A DNA stretch of 11,461 bases from a bacterium. GTDB taxonomy: Bacteria; Patescibacteriota; Microgenomatia; UBA1400; RBG-16-45-19. Made by a program: the position numbers and the translations under genes. The stretch covers positions 1 through 11,461 of the forward strand of contig QKAA01000028.1 of assembly GCA_003247275.1 (NCBI GenBank), in the 5' to 3' direction. Positions 6,172 through 11,461 of the stretch are shown here, piece after piece (the stretch's first letter is position 1; every line of letters begins with the position of its first letter). Under the pieces are notes generated by a model. It saw only the letters and a list, made by a program, of their open reading frames with translations. It did no database searches and was not told the origin of the DNA.

Positions 6172-6735
6172 TTATTTACCTCCAGAGATACGTTTTTGAG
6201 GAACATGTTTGGCTGCTGTGGTAGCAGATTGAGGTTGTCTTGGAGCTTTGTTGACAACTTTCTCATCTTTGACTGGAGCAGTTTTTTTGGCAGTACTACT
6301 GGCAGGTTTCTTTGCTTCCTCTTTTTTGGTGGGAGCTTTTGCAGCTTCTTTATCTTTGGAAGATTTTGCCTCTACGGCTGGCTTCCAATCGAGGATTTCT
6401 AGTTTAACCATTTCAGCATCGTCACCACGGCGCTTGCCGATTTTAGAGATTTTTAAAAACCCACTTGAGCGGTTTAACTTGGGAGCAATTTCGTCAACTA
6501 AGCGGTTAACTGCTTTAGTTTGATTTAACTCTTGATCAATTAAGCGGCGGGCATGCACGGTATTCTTTTTAGCTTTGGTAATAAGCTTTTCAAAAGAGCC
6601 GCGAAGTGCGTTAGCTTTTGCTTTTGTGGTGGTAATTGAACCGTGCTCAATTAACGATAATGATAGATTTTTAAAGAGAGCACGACGACTGGTAATGTCG
6701 CGATTAAGTTGTTTGCCTTTTACTGCATGTCTCAT
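6172..6735 (-). CDS. rplQ: 50S ribosomal protein L17 with long basic tail
   Basis: The first ~117 residues match L17: MRHAVKGKQLNRDITSRRAL, NLSLSLIEHGSITTTKAKA (23-41), ELNQTKAVNRLVDEIAP (69-85) and the final beta strands with SGFLKISKIGKRRGDDAEMV and KLEILDW (111-117). L17 lies near the exit of the peptide tunnel. Residues 118-187 form a 70-residue Lys/Ala/Pro/Ser-rich extension, probably disordered, absent from the standard ~120-residue protein. The start at 6735 has AGGGGA (6744-6749) 8 bases upstream, a good Shine-Dalgarno. The gene follows rpoA by 22 bases, the usual alpha-operon order. Confidence 0.96.
   Translation of the reverse strand: MRHAVKGKQLNRDITSRRALFKNLSLSLIEHGSITTTKAKANALRGSFEKLITKAKKNTVHARRLIDQELNQTKAVNRLVDEIAPKLNRSSGFLKISKIGKRRGDDAEMVKLEILDWKPAVEAKSSKDKEAAKAPTKKEEAKKPASSTAKKTAPVKDEKVVNKAPRQPQSATTAAKHVPQKRISGGK
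6178..6183 (-). promoter_or_regulatory. Consensus ribosome binding site of rplM inside rplQ
   Basis: GGAGGT on the minus strand encodes the Gly-Gly near the C-terminus of L17 and sits 8 bases before the rplM ATG. It is the strongest Shine-Dalgarno in the window and decides the rplM start. Confidence 0.8.
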
Positions 6736-6757
6736 GTCTTTATTCCCCTATGATCTC

Positions 6758-7678
6758 TTATGACTTTTTCAAGTCGAGACCCTTCTGTTGCAAAGCTGCG
6801 ACCACGATATCTACAGACTTTTCACCCAAATTTTTAACTTTGGCAATACTATCGTTATCTGCATTGCAGAGATCTTTAACGGTTGGATAACCACCTTTTC
6901 GAAGAGCGTTGGCAATTCTGGTAGGAAGATCTAATTCTTCAACAGTTAAGCGCATGACTTCGTTTTCAGCTGGAGTCAATTCTGGTTCAACTTCTGGAGT
7001 TTCAACGATGATAGGATCGAAAATTTGTTTGAAGTGAGCAACGAGAATTTTTGCTGCTTTTTCTAAGGCATCTTTGGCATCAATGGTGCCATCAGTCCAG
7101 ATGTCGATAATTAAATTGTCGAAATCGGTTCGGCGACCAACACGAGTGGCCTCAACTTTGTAGGCAACACGAGTGATAGGAGAAAAAGAAGCGTCAACAG
7201 GAATGTCTCCTAAGGTGGACACGTCTTGTTCTGAAGCAGGAGCGTAACCACGACCACGAGCAATAGTAATCTCGGCTGAAAGTGATTTCTTGGCGGCTAA
7301 AGTAGCGAGTTCTTGTTCAGGATTAGCTAAAACAACACCTGCGGGTAAAGAAATGTCTTTACCGGTTACAGTTTTATCGCCTTTAGCTTCTAATTTAACA
7401 ACAACTTCATCTTCTTTTTCTAAACTGAAACGTAATTGTTTAACGTTTAAGACGAATTCGACGATATCTTCTCGCATGCCTTCAAGTGAAGAAAATTGAT
7501 GTTGAATACCATCAATTCTGACTTTGGTAACGGCAGCGCCCTGAATTGAAGACAACAAAACTCGGCGTAAACTGACGCCCAGAGTGTGACCGTATCCTTT
7601 TTCTAAAGGCTCGAGGGTCAAACGAGCATGATTTTTCTCAATTGTCTCTGGGACAACTGTAAATGTTGGTTGTAGCAT
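6758..7678 (-). CDS. rpoA: RNA polymerase alpha subunit
   Basis: The 306-residue product has the alpha NTD (about 1-225), with LEPLEKGYGHTLG, SLRRVLLSSIQGAAV and the EDIVEFVLNVKQL segment for dimerisation and beta/beta' contact. A Pro/Glu-rich linker follows (about 225-240), then the alpha CTD (about 242-306). The CTD keeps the DNA-contacting residues: R254 and N257 (TRIANALR), G285, K287 and S288 (NLGEKS), so UP-element recognition should be possible. I place the start at 7678 rather than at the upstream in-frame ATG at 7693. AAAGGAG (7684-7690) lies 5 bases before 7678, and MLQPTFTVVPE is the normal alpha N-terminus. It lies between rpsD and rplQ as in other bacteria. Its 91-base 5' spacer can fold into a pseudoknot and may control it separately from the ribosomal proteins. 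Confidence 0.97.
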   Translation of the reverse strand: MLQPTFTVVPETIEKNHARLTLEPLEKGYGHTLGVSLRRVLLSSIQGAAVTKVRIDGIQHQFSSLEGMREDIVEFVLNVKQLRFSLEKEDEVVVKLEAKGDKTVTGKDISLPAGVVLANPEQELATLAAKKSLSAEITIARGRGYAPASEQDVSTLGDIPVDASFSPITRVAYKVEATRVGRRTDFDNLIIDIWTDGTIDAKDALEKAAKILVAHFKQIFDPIIVETPEVEPELTPAENEVMRLTVEELDLPTRIANALRKGGYPTVKDLCNADNDSIAKVKNLGEKSVDIVVAALQQKGLDLKKS

Positions 7679-7683
7679 GGTTT

Positions 7684-7690
7684 CTCCTTT
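7684..7690 (-). promoter_or_regulatory. Ribosome binding site deciding the rpoA start
   Basis: AAAGGAG on the minus strand lies 5 bases before the ATG at 7678. It also sits within the codons of the longer open frame that begins at 7693, which shows that the longer start is not used. Confidence 0.8.
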
Positions 7691-7698
7691 CATAATTT

Positions 7699-7763
7699 CT
7701 CGTGGTTCCCGATAGTGCTAACCATGCTATTTTTGGAACTAGCACCATCATCTGAGTCACGAG
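7699..7763 (-). ncRNA. rpoA leader: clamp stem enclosing a possible pseudoknot
   Basis: In minus-strand RNA, CUCGUG (7758-7763) and CACGAG (7699-7704) form a perfect 6-bp outer stem that encloses about 53 bases. Inside, GUGCUA (7740-7745) pairs with UAGCAC (7715-7720), and the adjoining GUUCC (7735-7739) pairs with GGAAC (7705-7709). These two stems cross, as in an H-type pseudoknot. A competing nested fold exists: UGCUA with an earlier UAGCA copy (7725-7729), plus GGUU with AACC, the latter eating into the outer stem. The element lies between the rpsD stop and the rpoA Shine-Dalgarno, with no open frame. Ribosomal protein S4 is known to bind a pseudoknot in the enterobacterial alpha operon leader, so S4 is a natural candidate ligand here. 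RNA processing is the alternative. Confidence 0.5.
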
Positions 7764-7769
7764 CGGTTA

Positions 7770-8378
7770 TTATCTCGAATAATACTCAACGACTAAATTT
7801 TCATTAATGTCGATATCAACGTCATCTCGACTAGGAGCGGCTTTAACGTTGCCTGATAATCCTTGTCGTTCTAGCCATTTGGGCATATTTTTGCCTTTTT
7901 CTTCAAGTGATCCAGCAACAGATGGAATTTTTGAAGCTTTTTCACTTATACCAATTTTCATGCCAGCAGCGACTTGGAAAGAGGGCCTATCGAGCTTGGC
8001 TCCGTTGACTTTAACGTGTCCGTGAACAATTAATTGTCTGGCAGCAGCTCTGGTAGGAGCAAAGCCCAAGCGATAGACAACGTTATCTAAGCGTGATTCT
8101 AATAATCGAAGCATTTCTTTACCGGTTTCACCCGTTTTTTTACTGGCTTTGGTGTAGTAACGGCTGAATTGTTTTTCTAATAAACCATAGGTCCATTTCA
8201 TTTTTTGTTTTTCGCGCAATTGAATACCATATTCAGATAGTTTTTTGGCACCCTTGCGACCATGTTGTCCAGGGGGGATATTTAATCGTTTAGCTAATTT
8301 AGTAGATCCAGTTTTTAATCCTAAATCAGCTCCTGATCGTCTGGATAATTTATTTTTTGGACCGGTATATCTTGCCAT
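7770..8378 (-). CDS. rpsD: 30S ribosomal protein S4
   Basis: From the ATG at 8378 the product has 202 residues and begins MARYTGPKNKLSRR, the normal S4 N-terminus. An in-frame upstream TTG (8399) would add seven unlikely residues. The zinc-binding cysteines of C+ S4 proteins are absent, so this is the C- form. The S4 RNA-binding domain spans about 93-155 (LESRLDNVVYRLGFAPTRAA, then HGHVKVNGAKLDRPS). The C-terminus ends NENLVVEYYSR. S4 is a primary 16S rRNA binder that nucleates small-subunit assembly and, in well studied bacteria, represses its own operon. No good Shine-Dalgarno precedes the ATG. Instead a stem-loop ends 10 bases upstream. It follows rpsK by 43 bases and precedes the structured rpoA leader. 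Confidence 0.97.
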   Translation of the reverse strand: MARYTGPKNKLSRRSGADLGLKTGSTKLAKRLNIPPGQHGRKGAKKLSEYGIQLREKQKMKWTYGLLEKQFSRYYTKASKKTGETGKEMLRLLESRLDNVVYRLGFAPTRAAARQLIVHGHVKVNGAKLDRPSFQVAAGMKIGISEKASKIPSVAGSLEEKGKNMPKWLERQGLSGNVKAAPSRDDVDIDINENLVVEYYSR

Positions 8379-8388
8379 ATTTGATTTA

Positions 8389-8408
8389 TTCTCGCGCAAA
8401 TACGAGAA
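8389..8408 (-). promoter_or_regulatory. Stem-loop just upstream of the rpsD start
   Basis: In minus-strand RNA, UUCUCG and CGAGAA form a perfect 6-bp stem with an 8-base loop in the rpsK-rpsD spacer. The 3' arm holds the only purine-rich, weakly Shine-Dalgarno-like bases (GAGAA) before the rpsD ATG, which starts 10 bases later. The fold could modulate rpsD translation. A short stem can arise by chance. Confidence 0.35.
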
Positions 8409-8421
8409 ACATTCCTTTTAA

Positions 8422-8820
8422 TTATCGATTGTGTTTTTTCTTGCGTGGTTTGGTGCCGTTGTGAGCAATCGGCGTTACGTCAGCAATAAGAGAAATATGG
8501 AATTGTGAATTCTTAAGGACACGGAGGGCTGAATCTCTTCCTGCACCAGGACCCTTAATAAACACTTTCAATTCACGCATACCTCGCTCTTTGGCTTGTT
8601 CAACAACTTTCTCGATGGCCATGGTGGCGGCATAAGGAGTTGATTTTCTGGAACCAGAAAAGCCTGAATGACCAGATGAACTCCAGGCTAATGTATTGCC
8701 CTGTTCATCAGTTACAGTTACCAAAGTGTTATTGAAGGTTGAAGTAATATAAAGGTTCCCCTTCATGACTGCTTTGAGAACTTTTTTACGTTTGGTTGCG
8801 GTTTTTTGTTGTACTGCCAT
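8422..8820 (-). CDS. rpsK: 30S ribosomal protein S11
   Basis: The 132-residue product matches S11: GNLYITSTFNNTLVTVTDEQ (21-40), the LAWSSSGHSGFSGSRKSTPY loop (44-63), the amphipathic AAT-to-ERGM helix, LKVFIKGPGAGRDSALRVL (84-102) and DVTPIAHNG (114-122) with a basic tail. S11 lies on the platform of the small subunit near the Shine-Dalgarno helix. The N-terminal ~15 residues are basic and non-conserved. AAGGT (8827-8831) lies 6 bases before the ATG. It follows rpsM by 27 bases, in the classical S13-S11-S4 order. Confidence 0.98.
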   Translation of the reverse strand: MAVQQKTATKRKKVLKAVMKGNLYITSTFNNTLVTVTDEQGNTLAWSSSGHSGFSGSRKSTPYAATMAIEKVVEQAKERGMRELKVFIKGPGAGRDSALRVLKNSQFHISLIADVTPIAHNGTKPRKKKHNR

Positions 8821-8847
8821 ATTTTTACCTTAGATTGACTGACTTAT

Positions 8848-9237
8848 TTATGCTGCTTTCTTTACTGCATCATCCTTCTTCATGGCGCCAACAGTGCGGC
8901 GTTTGCCACGACGAGTACGAGCATTTACTCTGGTTCTTTGGCCACGAGAAGGAAGATTAGCGGTATGACGCATACCTCGGTATGAGCCAATACGCTTTAA
9001 GTTTTGAATGTTGTCGCGGATTTTTTGACGAAGAACACCTTCAATGGGATATTGCTCAATGGCGCGCTGAAGACGATTTAATTCGTCAGCAGTTAAATCT
9101 TTAGCCCTGGTATCAGGGTTAACTTTGGCTTGTTTGAGAATATCTTCTACATTGGAACGGCCGATACCGAAGATATAGGTAAGAGCTATCTCGGTTCGTT
9201 TGTTATCTGGTATATCAATTCCTGCGATACGTGGCAT
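8848..9237 (-). CDS. rpsM: 30S ribosomal protein S13
   Basis: The 129-residue product begins MPRIAGIDIPDNKRTEIALT and continues YIFGIGRSNVEDIL, VEDILKQAKVNPDTRAKDLT, and IGSYRGMRHTANLPSRGQRT with the basic NARTRRGKRRTVG tail, all diagnostic for S13. S13 forms the inter-subunit bridge in the head of the small subunit, and its tail approaches P-site tRNA. The tail ends in a lysine/alanine-rich stretch. There is no Shine-Dalgarno in the AT-only 27-base spacer after rpmJ, so translation may depend on coupling or on an unstructured leader. Confidence 0.98.
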   Translation of the reverse strand: MPRIAGIDIPDNKRTEIALTYIFGIGRSNVEDILKQAKVNPDTRAKDLTADELNRLQRAIEQYPIEGVLRQKIRDNIQNLKRIGSYRGMRHTANLPSRGQRTRVNARTRRGKRRTVGAMKKDDAVKKAA

Positions 9238-9264
9238 ATTATTTATTTATTCTTTAATTAGTAA

Positions 9265-9378
9265 TTATCCTTGGCGTTGTTTATGACGTGGATTGGTGCA
9301 AACAATACGAATTACACCTTTTCGTCGGACTATTTTACACTGTTTGCATCGTTTTTTAACGCTGGCTTTTACTTTCAT
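9265..9378 (-). CDS. rpmJ: 50S ribosomal protein L36 (zinc-binding form)
   Basis: This small gene encodes 37 residues starting [20 protein letters not shown] and ending RHKQRQG before TAA (9265-9267). C11, C14, C27 and H32 form the CxxC-x12-C-x4-H zinc ribbon of the C+ form of L36. The size, sequence and position between infA and rpsM are all canonical. L36 is the smallest protein of the large subunit and binds 23S rRNA near L6. A weak purine-rich AAGAGA precedes the ATG. It is easily missed by gene callers with a length cutoff. Confidence 0.97.
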   Translation of the reverse strand: MKVKASVKKRCKQCKIVRRKGVIRIVCTNPRHKQRQG

Positions 9379-9405
9379 AGTATTTCTCTTGTTTATTTTA
9401 ATAAC

Positions 9406-9645
9406 TTATTTGGCTCGGTATGTAATTCTGCCCCGATTTTTATCATACGGAGTAACTTCGATTTTTACTTTATCTCCAGGCATAACTCGGATGCGAAACT
9501 TTCTCATCTTACCATTTAAGGTACATAGTAAAGTACGATCTTTGTAGTCTTCCGGAGCAGTTGAATCTACGGTAACTCGAAACATCGTGTTTGGTAGCGC
9601 CTCAGTGACGATGCCTTCAAGTTCAATATTATCGTTTTTAATCAT
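9406..9645 (-). CDS. infA: Translation initiation factor IF-1
   Basis: The 79-residue protein is an S1-like OB-fold with [18 protein letters not shown] (7-24), [18 protein letters not shown] (43-60) and [14 protein letters not shown] (64-77), matching IF-1. IF-1 blocks the A site of the small subunit during initiation. The usual length is about 72; the extra residues lie in the loop after MFRV (about 27-36, acidic with Pro). The gene is preceded by its own extended -10 promoter and lacks a Shine-Dalgarno. It would head a transcript running through rpsI. Confidence 0.97.
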   Translation of the reverse strand: MIKNDNIELEGIVTEALPNTMFRVTVDSTAPEDYKDRTLLCTLNGKMRKFRIRVMPGDKVKIEVTPYDKNRGRITYRAK

Positions 9646-9671
9646 ATCAAGATGTAATTTGGGTTCATGGG

Positions 9672-9680
9672 ATTATAACA
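9672..9680 (-). promoter_or_regulatory. Extended -10 promoter in front of infA
   Basis: On the minus strand TGTTATAAT is a perfect extended -10 (TGnTATAAT), the best promoter match in the window. It lies in the 113-base map-infA spacer, 26 bases before the infA ATG, predicting a leader of about 20 bases. No good -35 is seen at 16-18 bases. It would drive infA to rpsI separately from secY-adk-map. Confidence 0.6.
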
Positions 9681-9721
9681 CTTACCCAACAAAAAAACAT
9701 GCCCTTTTTATTAACGGAGGA

Positions 9722-9747
9722 CAAAGCTTTGGTATTGTAGCAAAGCT
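9722..9747 (-). repeat. Hairpin after map
   Basis: In minus-strand RNA, AGAGCUUUG (9739-9747) pairs with CAAAGCUUU (9722-9730 region) through 8-9 bp including one G-U, with a 9-base loop. It begins 11 bases after the map stop. No U tract follows directly, so it is not a good intrinsic terminator. It could protect or process the 3' end of the adk-map message. Confidence 0.4.
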
Positions 9748-9758
9748 CTTTATTTACC

Positions 9759-10517
9759 TCAAGTGGCAATCGAGCCGTCGGTAAGAACGACGGGTCCATT
9801 TGGGGTAATAAAGACATCCTCTTCAAAAACTGCAGAAATAGAGCCATCTTTGGTAGCAAGTGACCAACCGTCCTCGAGTAGACGGAGGGGCCAATTACCC
9901 GCCATATACATGACTTCTATGGCCAACACCATTCCAGGAACTATTTTGGTGTGTAAATTGGGGTCGTTGGAAGTAAAACAAGGAATAGGCGGATCTTCAT
10001 GCATGGTTTTACCCACTCCATGACCAGTTAAATTGCGAGTGACATTGTAGCCGGCTGCTTCAATGTGTTTTTGAATTGTGGCCGATATATCCTTGATTTT
10101 ATTGCCAGGAACAGCTTGTTTTATGGCTTTTTTTAAGGTTTTTTTGCCAACTTGTAAGAAATGTTCTTGCTCTGAGTTAGCTTCACCAACCACAAAAGTT
10201 GTGGATGTGTCGGTGGTGGTGCCGTGGTAATACATGCCGGTATCAATATTGACTACATCGCCTGGATGAATTGTTCCTTTGGGAATGCCATGAACCATAA
10301 CCTCGTTAACACTGATGCAGGTGGCCCATTTGTATCCGGGAACTTTTTGAAATCCTGGTTCGCCTCCAGCAGCGCGAATTTGCTGCTCAACGTAATTGTC
10401 TATGTCAGCGAGATTGTGATGCGTCTGAGCAAACTCTACCGCCTGGGCTTTAATTTTGGCAATTTTCCGTCCATTTTCTTGGTAAATCTTAAAGTATTCT
10501 GGATCGTGCAATGCCAT
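9759..10517 (-). CDS. map: Methionine aminopeptidase, type I
   Basis: The 252-residue product has the pita-bread fold motifs. H76 lies in NEVMVHGIP. The five metal ligands are D92 (VNIDTG), D103 (TDTSTTF), H166 (TGHGVGKTMHEDP), E201 (VLAIEVMYMAG) and E232 (AVFEED). The usual Pro after the E201 ligand is Val, and the usual His after E232 is Glu; both are near but not in the metal shell. The enzyme removes the initiator Met co-translationally. Lack of the type II insert and of N-terminal extensions makes it type Ia. It lies 6 bases after adk, as in the standard secY-adk-map-infA order. It is the only gene in the window ending in TGA, with an in-frame TAA three codons later. No Shine-Dalgarno is seen, which suggests coupling to adk. 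Confidence 0.96.
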   Translation of the reverse strand: MALHDPEYFKIYQENGRKIAKIKAQAVEFAQTHHNLADIDNYVEQQIRAAGGEPGFQKVPGYKWATCISVNEVMVHGIPKGTIHPGDVVNIDTGMYYHGTTTDTSTTFVVGEANSEQEHFLQVGKKTLKKAIKQAVPGNKIKDISATIQKHIEAAGYNVTRNLTGHGVGKTMHEDPPIPCFTSNDPNLHTKIVPGMVLAIEVMYMAGNWPLRLLEDGWSLATKDGSISAVFEEDVFITPNGPVVLTDGSIAT

Positions 10518-10523
10518 ATAGGA

Positions 10524-11111
10524 CTAACTGTTCTTTCCGTTGGTGGCAACCAATTTTTGGGCAGCCTCAATCATTTTGATTCTCTCGAGGATTTGTCGAT
10601 GAATATCTTTGATTGATTGTTCGCCATTAATGGTGTGAAGTAAACCTTTTCGACGATAGTGATCTAAAACTGGAGTAGTGAATTCGTGGAATGAGGCAAT
10701 GCGCTTTCGGATAGCAGCTAAGGTGTTATCTTCTCTTACGCCCTCATCGACTCGACCAGATAAGCGCCATAAAGCTTCTTTGTCTGAGACCTCAAGAGAG
10801 ATGACCATATCAACGCCATTGCTGAAAGCTTTTGCTTGAGGCACAGTGCGAGGAAAACCATCTAAGATATAGCCATTTACGTACTCTGGTTTTTTTAAGT
10901 ATTCTTCAATAACTGGCAAGACTTTATCGTCTGGAACGAGAGCTCCAGAATTTACGACCTCTTTCATAAATCGACCAAGGGGAGTTTTCTCTTTGGTCAT
11001 TTGGCGAAAGATGTGGCCAGAAGATAAATAGGGCAGAGATAATTTTTCGGAAAGCAGATTTCCTTGAGTTGATTTTCCAGCTCCTTGGATTCCGATAAGA
11101 ATAATTTTCAT
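10524..11111 (-). CDS. adk: Adenylate kinase, short-LID form
   Basis: From the ATG at 11111 the product has 195 residues starting MKIILIGIQGAGKSTQ. The P-loop is GIQGAGKS (7-14), and R36 and DGFPR (84-88) match AMP- and phosphate-contacting residues. R116 and R120 (RLSGR) and R126 supply phosphate-binding arginines. The ~38-residue LID found in long bacterial enzymes is reduced to about five residues (121-125), so no zinc site exists. The NMP motif is SSGHIFR, with His33 in place of the usual Asp. It interconverts ATP, AMP and ADP in the cytosol; a UMP/CMP-kinase-like preference cannot be excluded, but the position between secY and map supports adk. GAGAGGG (11122-11128) lies 10 bases upstream. 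An in-frame TTG at 11135 is rejected as the start because the conserved N-terminus begins at 11111. Confidence 0.92.
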   Translation of the reverse strand: MKIILIGIQGAGKSTQGNLLSEKLSLPYLSSGHIFRQMTKEKTPLGRFMKEVVNSGALVPDDKVLPVIEEYLKKPEYVNGYILDGFPRTVPQAKAFSNGVDMVISLEVSDKEALWRLSGRVDEGVREDNTLAAIRKRIASFHEFTTPVLDHYRRKGLLHTINGEQSIKDIHRQILERIKMIEAAQKLVATNGKNS

Positions 11112-11163
11112 GAATGTAGTACCCTCTCTTTTCAAGATTTAGTATTTTTATATTTCATGCAGA

Positions 11164-11461
11164 CTAGGATAAGAACCTATCGTAATTTCTCATTACTAAT
11201 AGGGCTTCCATTGATTTACTGGTTTCGAGAATGACAGAAACCACGATAAGAATACCTGTGCCTCCTAAGGTGAGGGAAGTCACTCCAGTGGCAAGTTGGG
11301 CTAGGGCGGGTAAGATGGCAACGACGCCCAAGAAGAGGGCTCCCATAAAGGTAATTCTGGTTAAGACATAATTAATGTATTCGGCAGTGGCTTTTCCGGG
11401 TCTAATGCCGGGGACAAAGCCACCATTTTTCTTAATTTCGTCTGCAATTTTCTCTGGATCA
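11164..11461 (-). CDS. secY: Protein translocase subunit SecY, C-terminal part
   Basis: The gene runs off the high-coordinate edge, so only the last 98 codons are seen. They begin DPEKIADEIKKNGGFVPGIR, continue PGKATAEYINYVLTRITF, then TM9-TM10: a hydrophobic stretch with GALFLGVVAILPALAQL and a second with GTGILIVVSVILETSKSMEA, ending MRNYDRFLS. These match the SecY segment after cytoplasmic loop 5 and the C-terminal cytosolic tail. SecY forms the membrane channel for protein export. Its place before adk is standard for the end of the spc operon. The spacer to adk is 52 bases, with no clear terminator. Confidence 0.96.
   Translation of the reverse strand, partial: DPEKIADEIKKNGGFVPGIRPGKATAEYINYVLTRITFMGALFLGVVAILPALAQLATGVTSLTLGGTGILIVVSVILETSKSMEALLVMRNYDRFLS

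Noticed and set aside
9647..9668. Tiny minus-strand open frame (8 codons) between the infA promoter and infA
   Set aside because: Its ATG lies 3 bases after the -10 box and probably upstream of the transcription start, so it is unlikely to be translated.
9683..9710. A-rich and T-rich runs around GGGCATG resembling a terminator
   Set aside because: The stem would be A-U only around a 7-base loop, and the infA -10 lies directly downstream. I see no stable fold.
9750..9761. TGA stop of map followed by an in-frame TAA three codons later, hinting at TGA recoded as Gly
   Set aside because: No other gene in the window contains an in-frame TGA although all are full length, so the standard code fits and the second stop is chance or a back-up.
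1..11461. CRISPR arrays, insertion sequences, tRNA or rRNA genes, prophage or toxin-antitoxin genes
   Set aside because: I looked for spaced direct repeats, transposase motifs and conserved RNA signatures and found none. Apart from the listed items the region is ordinary housekeeping DNA.

Overview
The window is an AT-rich, densely packed bacterial chromosome segment with 18 protein-coding genes (one cut by the window edge). No stretch longer than about 120 bases lacks a gene. Seventeen genes lie on the minus strand and one on the plus strand. Stops are TAA in 13 genes, TAG in 4 and TGA in 1, and no gene is interrupted by an in-frame TGA, so the standard bacterial code fits. Small proteins, minimal spacers, frequent lack of a Shine-Dalgarno (SD) sequence, a short-LID adenylate kinase, an S9 tail ending QSPKR and a loop insertion in IF-1 all suggest a Candidate Phyla Radiation (Patescibacteria) genome, possibly Microgenomates-like. 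That assignment is inference; no 16S rRNA is present.

Reading along the minus strand, from high to low coordinates, the first block (11461 to 5297) is the end of the spc operon and the alpha operon: secY (3' end), adk, map, infA, rpmJ, rpsM, rpsK, rpsD, rpoA, rplQ, rplM, rpsI. This is the classical bacterial order for protein export, nucleotide balance, N-terminal Met removal, translation initiation, ribosomal proteins and RNA polymerase alpha. rpmJ is a 37-codon gene at 9265-9378. An extended -10 promoter lies in front of infA. A leader that can fold into a pseudoknot enclosed by a clamp stem separates rpsD from rpoA.

The second block (5234 to 33) is accessory and housekeeping. It holds a secreted or anchored protein made of two CAP-like domains, the first degenerate; a convergent plus-strand YgjP-type metalloprotease; a divergent xseA-xseB exonuclease VII operon followed by an odd phosphoribosyltransferase-like protein; and an MFS transporter. 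Several of these genes have a -10-like hexamer only 6 to 9 bases before the start codon and no SD, which points to leaderless mRNAs.

The most interesting non-coding signals are: (1) a 42-bp array of four 7-bp half-sites (TTTACAG type), symmetric about one dyad and placed just upstream of a putative MFS promoter; (2) the rpoA leader pseudoknot, a candidate ribosomal-protein (S4?) regulatory RNA at a position unlike the known enterobacterial S4 site; and (3) a stem-loop directly before rpsD.
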